64,000 nt of DNA, from positions 244,302 to 308,301 of the forward strand of contig CALSLT010000005.1 of NCBI GenBank assembly GCA_943787265.1. Direction: 5' to 3'. This DNA is from an uncultured Planctomycetaceae bacterium. Lineage in GTDB: Bacteria > Planctomycetota > Planctomycetia > Planctomycetales > Planctomycetaceae. The translations under genes were made by a program, and so were the position numbers. A model generated the notes under the pieces. That model ran no database searches. It worked only from the letters and a program-made list of their open reading frames with translations, and had not been told where the DNA came from. Below, in pieces: positions 1 through 9,387 of this stretch (position 1 is its first letter; each line of letters begins with the position of its first letter).

Positions 1-290
1 CGACTGACTTTGTCCTGCTTCTGGACCCATTTGTTGACCGTGATTTCACGCTCAGAAGTTTCCTGCTTGTACTCGGTCTGAGTAACTGTTCGTTTTTCCG
101 TGCCCCATGTAGGGACAAGAACCGTTCGTTCGACTTCTTTCCACTGAACCGCTGGCTGACAGGCTGGCTGAGCCTGACATGCAACCTGCGGGCAGGGAGC
201 ACACGTTGCTGCTGCTTTGCAGCAATCACCGGCCTGGCTTTGAGCACTCGCTGATGCGAGAACCGCCAGAGCCACAAGTAGCTTCTTCAT
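1..290 (-). CDS. Secreted Cys-rich YTV-like surface protein (partial, 3' end outside window)
   Basis: Reading leftwards from ATG at 290, the frame stays open to the window edge. It begins with a clear signal peptide (MKKLLVALAVLASASA), followed by a Cys/Pro/Gln-rich stretch with several C-x-x-C-like pairs. Next come Thr/Val-rich segments with basic and acidic spacing (ERTVLVPTWGTEKRTVTQTE). Repeating R-T-V / T-V-T-x-T-E-Y blocks of this kind are typical of planctomycete secreted YTV proteins of the proteinaceous cell envelope. The assignment is by pattern only. A good ribosome-binding site (GAGGAA) lies seven bases before the ATG. The gene is cut by the window edge, so length and C-terminus are unknown. 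Confidence 0.6.
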   Translation of the reverse strand, partial: MKKLLVALAVLASASAQSQAGDCCKAAATCAPCPQVACQAQPACQPAVQWKEVERTVLVPTWGTEKRTVTQTEYKQETSEREITVNKWVQKQDKVS

Positions 291-334
291 AGGGATGTTC
301 CTCTTCGTTCGTGGTCTCGTTACCTGAAAAACTT

Positions 335-355
335 GATATCACAAAAAGTGATTTC
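335..355. promoter_or_regulatory. Short palindrome upstream of the secreted-protein gene, possible operator
   Basis: GATATCAC-AAAAA-GTGATTTC forms an eight-base inverted repeat with one mismatch around an A5 centre. It lies about 45 bases upstream of the leftward start at 290, a typical operator position. There is no T-run after it in the leftward direction that would suggest a terminator. The regulatory role is an inference from symmetry and position only. Confidence 0.25.
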
Positions 356-845
356 ATCGACCGAGATTGCAAACCGTGCAGTCCTCGGTTGGCCCGCGTC
401 AGTCTTCGTGACGAGTGTTGGCCTGCAGCCGCCCAACGTCCATCAGCGCTGTCAAACCGAGGCCTCTTTTTTGTCTGACAACGATCGGATTTGACGTTTT
501 GTCGAATGCAGCGGGCACTCGTCGCCCCGACTAACTCTGTGTCCTTACGTCCACAAGCTCTCCTGCAGCCTCACAAACTGCGTAGCTTGCCTCAAATATA
601 CCGAGTACGAAGCTTCTCTTAAAGTTCCTGTTTTTCCGATTTTACCGAAATTCATAGAAAGCGTTACGCGTCAGCGTTGCAGGGCGATCACTGGTCAGAA
701 GTCGAAGAGCTTCAAAGCCGGTTGCGAATGCAGGCAATATGCCGCGTGATGATCCAACCCACGCTGTTGCATTATGTCGACAGGCGTTCTGTGCGGTTCT
801 AATTGGCTTAAGAAACGCTAGGCCTGATCGTGCATCAGATGTTGG
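356..845. other. Intergenic region, no gene seen
   Basis: About 490 bases between the leftward kinase gene and the leftward secreted-protein gene. No open frame with plausible composition is present on either strand. The part at about 590-660 is more AT-rich than its surroundings and could hold the promoter of the secreted protein. I see no RNA gene or repeat. Confidence 0.4.
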
Positions 846-2684
846 CTACCAGCGAGAAATCGCGTCCAAATCGACACATCGCTGTGCCGGATCGGCTTGC
901 AGGCAATTCTGAAGGAATGCACTGATTTCGGGCGAGAGATTGCCCATGTCTGGCAACTGCCAGTTCTCGTGGCGATCTTCGATATCAGTGAGTCGTGTAT
1001 CTGAGATCAGCTCTTTGCCGGTCAAAAGTTTCCACGCGGTACAGCCAAGGGCGAAAAGGTCAGCCTGCGTGTCCGGTGGTGCGCCTTGAAGTTGCTCAGG
1101 CGCCATGAAACGCGGTGTTCCTGAGATCAGTCGCGAAGAGTTGCCCTCGCCGTTGTCGACCGGCTTGGCGAGGCCAAAATCCATCAGCTTCACGTTTCCG
1201 TCTGAAGTCAGGAGGACATTTGAAGGTTTGATGTCTCGATGGACGATGCCCTTTGAGTGAGCGTAGCTCAGCGCGGCGGCAAGCTGAGCCATGACCTTTC
1301 GAAATTGCGTGTCGTCGAGCGGCCCATCTTGCCGGACGCACTGATCCAGTGAGACACCATCACAAAATTCCAGCACGATGAAGAATGAACGAAACGCTTT
1401 GAAACGCCCCAACATGCGAACGATATGCGGGTGATCGAACTCTTCAATCATTCGCGCTTCGCTCTGAAATAATTTGAGCGCGTTGGCATCGTAAACCAGT
1501 CTGTGGCTCATCATTTTCAGAGCGACTGGGCTCATGGACTGCTCATCCAAAGCTTCGTAGACGATGGCCATGCCGCCTCGACCGAGCCGTTCAGTGATGC
1601 GGTAACGCCCAAATCGTTTTCCGCTGAGTGCATCGTGATCCTGCCGGCCGAGACGCTGAGCAAGCAACTGAGTCAGCACCTGTCCAATGACGGGGTGATT
1701 ACTGGCCAGCTCCTGAAAGATTGGCAACGGGAGAAACTTTGCCGAAACATCCGTGGTAGCAATGACGCTTGCTGTTCTTGGCTGATCCGTCAGCAGTGCC
1801 ATTTCCCCGAGGATGGAACCGGGACCGCATCTGGCGATTTCCTGATCCTGACTAAGCTGATCGGTGCTGAGAACGGTCACACGCCCGTCTGTCAGAAAGT
1901 AAAGCCCGTCACCGACATCTCCCTCTCGTATCAGATGCTCGTCAGGCTGAAAGTGCCGTTCATCGAGTCGTTCTTCGATTTTCTCAAGAATGACTGGCGG
2001 CAACTGTGAGAACGGTTCCGTGCCACCGAGTAGCGACGATTGATCGTGAACAAAGGACTCTGGATGGTAAGCCAATGAACTTTGATCGGGGTCGTCAAAG
2101 TCCAACTGCGTAGCTTCAGGATCAAATGGCTTTTCAGCCGGCACCTGCGGTTGCGTGGGGCCTTGAGGAATCGTCGGTTCGTGCCCGCTTCCGAAGGAGC
2201 AGGTCGGGTCGATGATCAGAGTTTCAGACAGACCATCAGAGCGTGACAGATCAACGAGTTGTTCCTGAAACTCAGGAAACCGAGTGCAGAAGTTCTTAAG
2301 CGCGACAGTCGAAGTCGAATCGGCGGCTTTCAGAGCCAATAGAAACTCTCGAGCGACGATCTGCCATTCGAAGCTCGTCGAGCCGTCGCCAATTCGATTC
2401 CGTAGAAACGTGCAATACGTTTCAGCAGGCACGACTTCTTCGGTACCGTGCCGTCGATGCTGATCAGCCAGCAATGCGTCGACACATTGCTGCGGCGTGA
2501 AGTCTGTCTTTTGATGTACAAAGCCGAAAACGTCGGAGGTTTCCTGATCCGACGACGACAAAGCCAGAAACTCGGCAGCGGCAGGGCGCAACAACAGTGA
2601 ATCGATATCAAACTCGACGTCGCAGCGAGTTGTGAGACCGCTTTCGGCAAAACTCGCCGTTTCCTTTTGCGGTCCAGCATTCAT
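846..2684 (-). CDS. Cyclic-nucleotide-binding-domain Ser/Thr protein kinase
   Basis: 612 residues. Residues 1-160 are an acidic N-terminal part that I do not recognise. Residues about 228-345 are a cNMP-binding/CRP-like sensor domain (IREGDVGDGLYFLTDGRV, then ILGEMALLTDQPRTASV). Residues 360-612 are a Hanks-type kinase with glycine loop GRGGMAIVY (368-376), Lys390 in VALK, catalytic HRDIKPSN (482-489), DFG (502-504) and APE (528-530), so it should be active. There is no transmembrane segment, so it is probably a cytosolic kinase gated by a cyclic nucleotide or other small ligand. It ends a three-gene leftward cluster, 33 bases after the J-like gene and after an Hsp70 gene, which suggests phosphorylation linked to that chaperone pair. 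The ligand cannot be told from the sequence. Confidence 0.9.
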   Translation of the reverse strand: MNAGPQKETASFAESGLTTRCDVEFDIDSLLLRPAAAEFLALSSSDQETSDVFGFVHQKTDFTPQQCVDALLADQHRRHGTEEVVPAETYCTFLRNRIGDGSTSFEWQIVAREFLLALKAADSTSTVALKNFCTRFPEFQEQLVDLSRSDGLSETLIIDPTCSFGSGHEPTIPQGPTQPQVPAEKPFDPEATQLDFDDPDQSSLAYHPESFVHDQSSLLGGTEPFSQLPPVILEKIEERLDERHFQPDEHLIREGDVGDGLYFLTDGRVTVLSTDQLSQDQEIARCGPGSILGEMALLTDQPRTASVIATTDVSAKFLPLPIFQELASNHPVIGQVLTQLLAQRLGRQDHDALSGKRFGRYRITERLGRGGMAIVYEALDEQSMSPVALKMMSHRLVYDANALKLFQSEARMIEEFDHPHIVRMLGRFKAFRSFFIVLEFCDGVSLDQCVRQDGPLDDTQFRKVMAQLAAALSYAHSKGIVHRDIKPSNVLLTSDGNVKLMDFGLAKPVDNGEGNSSRLISGTPRFMAPEQLQGAPPDTQADLFALGCTAWKLLTGKELISDTRLTDIEDRHENWQLPDMGNLSPEISAFLQNCLQADPAQRCVDLDAISRW

Positions 2685-2717
2685 GCAATGTTTCCATCGT
2701 CGCAGGTTGAGCGTGGA

Positions 2718-3788
2718 CTATTTCCAGTAGACCTTCAGGACGTAGAAGATCACGATTGGTGGCACGATCAGCGTTGTCAGTGACGGCAGATAGGCAAAGA
2801 TGGAGTCGATGGACACTCCCAGAATATGAGGCTTCACCACAAACTGGTCGATCAGCACGGACCCGATGACGCCCCAAGCCATGAAGATTTTGCCGAGGTT
2901 CTTCCGTTCGAGCTGTTCGTCCTTCGACAGTTGAGTGAACGCCGTCTGTGTTCCCTGCTTCTTCTTAGCTTTGGGTTTCGGAGCCTTTCCTTTTTTGCCA
3001 TCGCCTTTAGCGCTGTCTCCAGAAGGTGCGAGAGCAACGTCGCCAGCAGCTTCCTCGGCGGCGATCATCTCGTCCATTTCCGCGTAGTACCTGCTAATCC
3101 CGCCGGTGATTCCGCGAGGAGTTGCAAGGGCTCGGCGAACCGGCAGGTTGTATCGAAGACGTAGTTCGTCCTCGAGTTCGTGCGTAATCTCGTCGGCACA
3201 GGCGACCAGCAGCACGTCTTCATCGATAAACAGTGGCAGGATCGTGTTTCGCTTGGCGACAGGCTGCGGAAGTCGCTTGAGAATCCGGAACTCAGGAGCC
3301 ATGTCTTCCAGGTCGACATACGGAACGCCGAGTTCCGCTGCAAATGCCTGAGTCGCGACCTGATCGTCAACAAGCTTCATTTGCACGACGGTGTCGCGCA
3401 TCGTCAGCCCGTGAGATTCTGAATAGTCCTGCGCTTCTTTCATCTGGTCTTTGTCGATGTGGCCCTGCTTGACCAGAACACGCTCCATCGGCATAACGGC
3501 TGATTCGTCTTCTTCGAAGACACGACCGAGGCTCTCGTCGTATTCGCGCTTTCGCTCAGGGTCCGTCAGGCAAAGCATTGCCTTGGCGAGTTCGTTCAGC
3601 AGGTTCTGTGAGATAACCGAATACTGACCGGTCGCGTACTTGCGGACGTGAGCGTTGAGCTTCTTATAGTTGTTACGAACCTTGTCGATCGAATCTTCAA
3701 ATCGAACAAGTCGCAGAAGTTCGTATTGATCGGGTGGGCGAGGTCCGTCGGGAATTCCCAACCATTCTTTATAGACGTCCAGTTCCAC
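2718..3788 (-). CDS. J-like / MshEN (GspE N-terminal) domain membrane protein
   Basis: 356 residues from GTG at 3788, chosen because AGGAG sits eight bases upstream; a TTG at 3827 is the longer alternative. Residues about 5-88 resemble a J domain by helix pattern and by the closing DPERKREYDESLGR, but the HPD motif is absent. Residues about 95-235 match the MshEN/GspE N-terminal fold (VLVKQGHIDKDQMKEAQ, then LGVPYVDLEDM), a fold known in other proteins to bind c-di-GMP. A Lys-rich linker (261-277) leads to two hydrophobic segments (about 302-318 and 333-353), so the protein should be membrane anchored. It lies between an Hsp70 and a kinase gene and may be the Hsp70 partner. The nucleotide-binding role is inferred from the family. 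Confidence 0.75.
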   Translation of the reverse strand: MELDVYKEWLGIPDGPRPPDQYELLRLVRFEDSIDKVRNNYKKLNAHVRKYATGQYSVISQNLLNELAKAMLCLTDPERKREYDESLGRVFEEDESAVMPMERVLVKQGHIDKDQMKEAQDYSESHGLTMRDTVVQMKLVDDQVATQAFAAELGVPYVDLEDMAPEFRILKRLPQPVAKRNTILPLFIDEDVLLVACADEITHELEDELRLRYNLPVRRALATPRGITGGISRYYAEMDEMIAAEEAAGDVALAPSGDSAKGDGKKGKAPKPKAKKKQGTQTAFTQLSKDEQLERKNLGKIFMAWGVIGSVLIDQFVVKPHILGVSIDSIFAYLPSLTTLIVPPIVIFYVLKVYWK

Positions 3789-3901
3789 GCTGGTGACTCC
3801 TGAGAGCTGGCGATGCTGAGCAGGCAAACGTTGCTAAGAAACTCAGACAGCGGAAACATGACTGCCATGTTTCCGCTGTTAAGTGACAATTACTGGCGGG
3901 T

Positions 3902-5482
3902 TTACTCGACTTCGTACTGTTGAGCGAGCCCTGTCATGACATCGATATTTTCTTCTGTTCCGCCGAGGTTCTCGCGAACGATTTCGGTCGCGGCTTCGGT
4001 ATTGCCGACAAGCTCTTTGGCTGAAACGTGAATTCGACCGGCCGAGTCATATCGGTAAGTCACTTCGACGGGCGATCCTTTCGGAAGTCCGGCTGGCAGA
4101 TCGTAGATGCGGAAGTCACCAATCTGTTCGCAGGCCATCGGGTCTGGCGAGTCGCCTTCCAGAACGGAAACGTGAATCCGCTGCTGGTTGTCCGAGTTCG
4201 TGACGAACCGCTGCGTTCGTTCAAACGGAATCGACGTATTCTTCGGAATCATGATGTGATTGATCTTGCGAGTTTTCTCATTCGGATCAGTCACCTTCAC
4301 ACCCAGAGAGTGCGAGTTGACATCGGAAGTCGTCACAGAACGCAATCGATTGATAATCGATTTACCCATGCGCGATTCGCCACCTGTCGCACGAGCTTCA
4401 AGGATCGCGGCGTGAATTGCCGCGCCCTTGGCAACGGCTTCTTCCGGTTTAACTTCGCGGCTCGGCTTGCGTTTGCAAACTTCGACAAGCATCTGCTCGA
4501 CAACTGGCATGTTGGTCGAACCACCGACCAACACGACTTCGTCCAGGTTCTCAGGCTCGACACCCGACTGCTGCAACACGAGTTCGGTCGTGTCGCGAGT
4601 TCGCTGCATCAGGTCGCCGGTCATTCGCTCGAAGTCGCCCCGCGTGAGCGACAGCGTCAATGACTTGCCCTTGTAGTAAACAGGGACCGCTGCCTGCGCT
4701 CGAGTACTAAGATCACGTTTCGCTTTTTCGCACTCCTGCGAGAGAATCTGCACGGTTTCCGGATCTTCTCGCGGGTCATCGCCGTGCTTTTTAGCGAACT
4801 GCTCAGAGACGTGATCGAGAATCCGGCGACTCCAGTCGAGGCCGCCCAACATCACGTCACCGTCTGTTGCAAGCACTTTGAAGTTGGTTGGCGTGTAACG
4901 AACTACCGTCACGTCGAACGTTCCGCCGCCGAGGTCGTAAACAAGGATTGTTTTCTCGGTTTGTGCAAGTTCCGTATTACCGAGTTCGCCGCGTTCCCAG
5001 GCGTAGGCCAGCGTGGCAGCCGTTGGCTCGTTGATAATGTCGATGATGTTCAGGCCAGCGATGCGGCCCGCGTCCTGCGTCGCCTTTCGTCGAACGTCGT
5101 TGAAGTAGTAAGGGACGGTGACGACGGCGTTGGCGATTTCGCCGATGTGCTTTTCCGCGTCCTGCTTCATCTTCTTAATGATCAACGCGGAGATGAATTC
5201 CGGAGTCAGTTTCTTGTTCTGATAAACGACGTGGAAGTCGGCGTTGCCCATTTCGCGTTTAATGGCTTCGACGACGTTCGATGGGTCTTCGACCGCGATC
5301 CGTTCGTTCGACGGCCCAACCACAACCCTTCCATCGTCTGACAGCAACACGACCGACGGCGTGATGACTCGCTCATCCGCGTTTGTGAGGCAGTGAGCCA
5401 GTCCGTCATCGCCTAACTGAGCGATGGTTGAGAATGTCGTTCCAAGGTCGATACCTACCGTTTGTCCGTCGAGCAGCTTCAT
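3902..5482 (-). CDS. Hsp70-family chaperone lacking the C-terminal lid
   Basis: 526 residues, about 110 shorter than DnaK. The nucleotide-binding domain is complete: GIDLGTT at 10-16, the adenosine-contacting DLGGGTFD at 183-190, NEPTAATLAYAW near 151-162, and VVLVGGSTNMP near 315. A short beta-type substrate-binding domain follows (about 385-500). The helical lid and the EEVD-like tail are missing. Proteins of this shape occur next to kinase and FHA genes in planctomycetes. It is the first gene of a leftward cluster with a J-like/MshEN protein and a cNMP-kinase, so I read it as a specialised Hsp70 rather than the housekeeping dnaK. No grpE or dnaJ lies beside it. Confidence 0.9.
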   Translation of the reverse strand: MKLLDGQTVGIDLGTTFSTIAQLGDDGLAHCLTNADERVITPSVVLLSDDGRVVVGPSNERIAVEDPSNVVEAIKREMGNADFHVVYQNKKLTPEFISALIIKKMKQDAEKHIGEIANAVVTVPYYFNDVRRKATQDAGRIAGLNIIDIINEPTAATLAYAWERGELGNTELAQTEKTILVYDLGGGTFDVTVVRYTPTNFKVLATDGDVMLGGLDWSRRILDHVSEQFAKKHGDDPREDPETVQILSQECEKAKRDLSTRAQAAVPVYYKGKSLTLSLTRGDFERMTGDLMQRTRDTTELVLQQSGVEPENLDEVVLVGGSTNMPVVEQMLVEVCKRKPSREVKPEEAVAKGAAIHAAILEARATGGESRMGKSIINRLRSVTTSDVNSHSLGVKVTDPNEKTRKINHIMIPKNTSIPFERTQRFVTNSDNQQRIHVSVLEGDSPDPMACEQIGDFRIYDLPAGLPKGSPVEVTYRYDSAGRIHVSAKELVGNTEAATEIVRENLGGTEENIDVMTGLAQQYEVE

Positions 5483-5957
5483 GATGTACCTTCGCGAGAG
5501 TTCGCTGTTGAAGTGAACGGATTGTGATTGCAGACGCCCGTGCTAAATCGTTGCCGCCCTGCGATTGCGGCCGATTTGAGCCGATAGCCTGAGATGATTC
5601 GTGGTAATTGTCATCAGACCGATGTTCAACCGCCGTGTTGAGCACCTGGAAGTGCCAGCCTGGCCACCCTTCATAACGCTGACGTTTTGAGGATTGGCGA
5701 CTGGAATGCCCTCGTAATCGTGCGGGAGCCCGTAGATTCCGAGAGTTATGCATTCTGCCACTCGCGTTTCAGGGATGCAAGCAGCCAGGCACACGCACAC
5801 GAGACAGTGTCACAATGACCACCACATTGTCGACTCAGTGAAACTCGCATGCACGTGGGAATACACCGTCGCCTTTTCTTCACTATTCGCTGAAAACCTG
5901 GAGCGACACGCGTATCATGCCACGCGATATCAACCCGATTGGCTGGAATTTCGCCTC
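5483..5957. other. Divergent intergenic region
   Basis: 475 bases between the leftward Hsp70 gene and the rightward receiver gene. It should hold both promoters. I see no clear -35/-10 pair, hairpin or small gene. Open frames here run back into the Hsp70 gene or lack a ribosome-binding site. Confidence 0.4.
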
Positions 5958-6923
5958 ATGACTCACATCCTGATTGTGGAAGAACCTTCTGATGACAGTT
6001 CGAAGCTGCGGGAATTTCTAAATTCATCGGGCTTTGAAACATCAACAACCTCGACAGTCGACGGCACGATCGCCGCGGCGACGGGTGAGTCAACGCCCTG
6101 CATGATCGTGATTGACTCCCTTCTTGCGGATGGTACTGCGTGGAAACTTTGTCGTCGGTTGCGCTCGCCAGAATTCACTCGTCACATTCCAGTGATCGTC
6201 CAGACAACCGCTGGCGTCGCTGAAGAGGTCCTTGAAGGACTCGAGGCCGGAGCGAATGGTTACGTTGCCAGAGGACTGCCGAATGAAACAACGGCTTTGC
6301 GCATTCGGCAGGTTCTGGAGCAGGTGTCGGCTGGCGAGCAGTCAGACTCGAACAATCATGACAGTTCGGTCGCCAAGGCAGATCCCAGTCATGCCGAAAT
6401 TCGAGTCAACGGGCGCGATTACAAGATCGACGCTTCACGACAACAACTTCTGAACGTGCTGGTCTCAGCATTTGAGGATCTCGACCGAGTCAAAGAGCAT
6501 CAGGAAAAAGAACTCGCTCGTCGTCGTGAAGTGGAACAGCGGCTGAAAGATTCGGAAGCGCTTTACGAGTCGTTGGTCGAAAGCCTTCCGTTAAATTTGT
6601 TTCGGAAAGATCTCGACGGCAAGCTGACGTTCGGTAACCAGCGATATTTTGGATTACTCAAATCGTCACCTGAAGAACTGATCGGTCTTACTGATTACGA
6701 CCTGTTTCCAAAGGAACTGGCCGACAAATACACGGCCGACGATCGCCGAATTATCGACAGTCGCGAAATTTACGAAGACATCGAGTCTCATGCCGGAGCA
6801 GACGGCAGCACCTTATATGTGCACGTTTTGAAAGCTCCTGTCTACGACGCGGCCGACAATGTCATCGGCATTCAAGGAATCTTCTGGGATGTCACCGCTC
6901 GGCATGAAGCTGAAGCAGCTTGA
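5958..6923 (+). CDS. Response-regulator receiver plus PAS protein (5' half of a split hybrid sensor kinase)
   Basis: 321 residues from ATG at 5958; an upstream in-frame ATG at 5748 adds 70 residues with no domain. Residues 3-122 are a receiver domain with the acidic pair in VEEPSDD and phospho-acceptor Asp53, but the usual Lys of the KP motif is replaced by Arg (YVARG). A coiled linker (about 175-200) leads to a PAS domain (200-317; ESLPLNLFRKDLDGKLTFGN, ending FWDVTARHEAEAA). The frame stops at TGA 6921-6923. The next frame begins at the overlapping TTG (6920) and continues as the usual second PAS plus kinase. One extra T at this point would give a continuous AEAALKREQFLLA, the normal junction in tandem-PAS kinases. 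Confidence 0.85.
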   Translation: MTHILIVEEPSDDSSKLREFLNSSGFETSTTSTVDGTIAAATGESTPCMIVIDSLLADGTAWKLCRRLRSPEFTRHIPVIVQTTAGVAEEVLEGLEAGANGYVARGLPNETTALRIRQVLEQVSAGEQSDSNNHDSSVAKADPSHAEIRVNGRDYKIDASRQQLLNVLVSAFEDLDRVKEHQEKELARRREVEQRLKDSEALYESLVESLPLNLFRKDLDGKLTFGNQRYFGLLKSSPEELIGLTDYDLFPKELADKYTADDRRIIDSREIYEDIESHAGADGSTLYVHVLKAPVYDAADNVIGIQGIFWDVTARHEAEAA

Positions 6924-9361
6924 AACGTGAGCAGTTTCTGCTGGCCAGCCTGATGCAGAACATTCCGGACAACATCTTCTTCAAAGATTGCGACGGCCAC
7001 TACCTGCGAATCAACCGGGCAATGGCCGATCGATTTGGGCTGGAGTCTCCGGCCGACGCCGTCGGCAAGAATGCTGGCGATTTCTTTGGCGACGTCTACT
7101 CCGACCGTATCAAGCAGGACGAGCAACAGATCGTAAAAACCGGCAAACCGGTTGTCGGTGAAGAAGAGCTCGTCGACTGGCCGGACGGATCGCGAACGTG
7201 GGTCTCTGTTATCCAGATGCCGATCCGCGAAGACGACGGTTCGATCGCCGGGCTGTTTGGTTTGTCGCACGACATTTCAGATCAGAAGCTCGCTCAGCAG
7301 GCCATGCAGGAAGCTCGCGACGCAGCGGAATCCGCCAGCGAGGCAAAGAGCAACTTCCTGGCAAACATGAGCCACGAAATTCGCACGCCGATGAACGCGA
7401 TCATCGGAATGACCGAACTCGTCCTGGATACATCGCTACAGCCGACTCAACGGGAATACCTGTCGATGGTGCAGGAGTCTGGCGAATCGTTGCTCAGCGT
7501 CATCAATGACATTCTTGACTTCTCAAAGATCGAAGCCGGGCGACTGGAACTTGATCCTCGGCCATTCTCGTTGCGGGAGAATGTCGGCGACACCTTGAAG
7601 TCGCTGGCCGTGCGAGCTCATCGCGGGCAGATCGAAGTTGCCTGTCACATCGGCCCGGACGTTCCCGAATTTCTAACCGGTGACGCCGGACGACTTCGGC
7701 AGGTTGTGATTAACCTCGTCGGCAACGCGATCAAGTTTACCGAGAACGGTGAAGTTCTCGTTGACGTTTCGAACTGCACGGCCGAATTCGGAGCCAGTTC
7801 TAAAACGTCCGAGACTGAAGCATCAGGTGAAGCTTCAGAACCATCTGCTGATTCTTTGTGGTTGCATTTCCAGGTTAAAGATACCGGAGTCGGCATCGCC
7901 AAAGAAAAGCTGCTACGCATCTTCGAAGCGTTCGAGCAGGCTGATACGTCAATGACTCGGCGTTACGAAGGAACAGGTCTCGGCCTGGCCATTTCGTCTC
8001 GACTGGTCGAATTGATGGCTGGCCGAATCTGGGTCGAAAGCGAAATCGACCAAGGCAGCACCTTCCACTTTACGGTGCGGTTCGAACCGGCTCCCGAAGC
8101 TTTCCAGGCTCAGGTCAGCGAACCAACGGCCAGTCTCGACGGAAAGAGAATTCTGGTCGTCGACGACAACGCTACAAACTGCCGAATCCTTGATGAAATC
8201 CTTCGAAACTGGCTGACTCGGCCAGTCGTTGTTGACGGAGCGGCAGCCGCGTTTCAAGCACTCGAAGACGCGCAAGCGGCCGGGCAACCGTTCGATCTGT
8301 TACTGACCGATGCCAACATGCCGGACACCGATGGCTTCACGCTTGTGCAACAACTTCGAGAGCGTGGTGACCTGGACGCTCCTGTCGTCATGATGCTGAC
8401 GTCGGGAGGGCGGCCGGGCGATATTGGTCGATGTGGTGAGCTTCGAATTTCTCACTACCTGATGAAACCGATCAAACAATCCGAGTTGTTCGACACGATC
8501 GTTGAAGCGTTGAACGTGACCTCGGCGACAGACGAAGGTTCCTCGCACGGCGCCGGCCCGCGTCCGCACTCGCGAAGACTCAACACACTGCTGGCAGAAG
8601 ACAGCAAGGTCAATCAGCGGCTGGCCATCGCCCTGCTCGAAAAGTGGGGGCACGACGTGACTGTCGCAGGCAACGGAAGAATCGCCGTCGAAACGTGGAA
8701 GCAGGGCGACTTCGATGTGATCCTGATGGACATTCAAATGCCCGAGATGGACGGTCATGACGCCACGCGAGCGATTCGCGATTTCGAAGCCGGCACTGGC
8801 AAACACATTCCGATCATCGCGATGACGGCTCATGCTTTGAAGGGCGACGAAGAGAAGTGCCTGGCCGTGGGCATGGACAGCTACATTTCAAAGCCGATTC
8901 GCGCTCCACTTCTGTACGACAAGCTCGCAGATATTTGCGACCAGGCTCCGGCTGATGAATCGTCAGCGACCGAGCCGACTCCTGCTCCACCTGAAGAAAC
9001 ATTCGCAACCGCGACAACAGATGACGATGCCGTTGACTGGGACGCCGCGTTGGAAGTAGTTGGCGGCGATCGTGAACTGCTGGGAGAGATTCTGGAAGCT
9101 ATCCTGGAAGAATGCCCGCAGCAGTTCGAATCTCTGGAGCAAGCCATTGCCGAACAGGATTCCGGGACTGCACGACGAGCGGCTCACACAATTCTCGGCA
9201 ACATGCGGGCAATTTCGGCGACCGATGCGATGGACAAGGCAGGCATCGTGGAAGGTCTCGCCAAAAACTCAGAATTCGATGCGATCACCGAGCCCGTTGA
9301 AGCTCTGAGGGATGCCACCAATTCTGTCTACGAGGGCATCCGCAGGTTTCAGGCAGGATAA
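6920..9361 (+). CDS. PAS hybrid histidine kinase (HisKA-HATPase-REC-REC-HPt; 3' half of a split gene)
   Basis: 813 residues if it starts at TTG 6920, which overlaps the preceding TGA. Domains in order: PAS (1-122), HisKA with phosphorylated His152 in NMSHEIRTPMNAI, HATPase_c (about 250-390; N-box near 265-269, DTGVGIA at 321, GTGLGLAI at 351), receiver 1 (410-531, Asp464), receiver 2 (555-672, Asp604) and a C-terminal HPt domain with His756 in AAHTILGNM. This is a complete phosphorelay in one chain with no transmembrane segment, so it is cytosolic. The TTG start has only a weak ribosome-binding site, so translation probably depends on coupling, or the two frames are really one gene of about 1,134 residues. 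Confidence 0.88.
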   Translation: MKREQFLLASLMQNIPDNIFFKDCDGHYLRINRAMADRFGLESPADAVGKNAGDFFGDVYSDRIKQDEQQIVKTGKPVVGEEELVDWPDGSRTWVSVIQMPIREDDGSIAGLFGLSHDISDQKLAQQAMQEARDAAESASEAKSNFLANMSHEIRTPMNAIIGMTELVLDTSLQPTQREYLSMVQESGESLLSVINDILDFSKIEAGRLELDPRPFSLRENVGDTLKSLAVRAHRGQIEVACHIGPDVPEFLTGDAGRLRQVVINLVGNAIKFTENGEVLVDVSNCTAEFGASSKTSETEASGEASEPSADSLWLHFQVKDTGVGIAKEKLLRIFEAFEQADTSMTRRYEGTGLGLAISSRLVELMAGRIWVESEIDQGSTFHFTVRFEPAPEAFQAQVSEPTASLDGKRILVVDDNATNCRILDEILRNWLTRPVVVDGAAAAFQALEDAQAAGQPFDLLLTDANMPDTDGFTLVQQLRERGDLDAPVVMMLTSGGRPGDIGRCGELRISHYLMKPIKQSELFDTIVEALNVTSATDEGSSHGAGPRPHSRRLNTLLAEDSKVNQRLAIALLEKWGHDVTVAGNGRIAVETWKQGDFDVILMDIQMPEMDGHDATRAIRDFEAGTGKHIPIIAMTAHALKGDEEKCLAVGMDSYISKPIRAPLLYDKLADICDQAPADESSATEPTPAPPEETFATATTDDDAVDWDAALEVVGGDRELLGEILEAILEECPQQFESLEQAIAEQDSGTARRAAHTILGNMRAISATDAMDKAGIVEGLAKNSEFDAITEPVEALRDATNSVYEGIRRFQAG

Positions 9362-9387
9362 TCCTTGAACGCTCGACAGGCGTGGAG

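Noticed and set aside
1503..2009. Rightward 168-codon frame opposite the kinase gene
   Set aside because: It is antisense to a well-supported kinase/cNMP-domain gene and has no family features.
4028..4663. Rightward 211-codon frame opposite the Hsp70 gene
   Set aside because: It mirrors a strongly conserved Hsp70 coding frame; its composition is explained by the antisense codons.
6912..6926. TGA at 6921 as a selenocysteine codon, given the nearby selB
   Set aside because: The residues after the TGA in that frame have no PAS or kinase character, while the overlapping frame continues the domain perfectly. A one-base offset explains it better.
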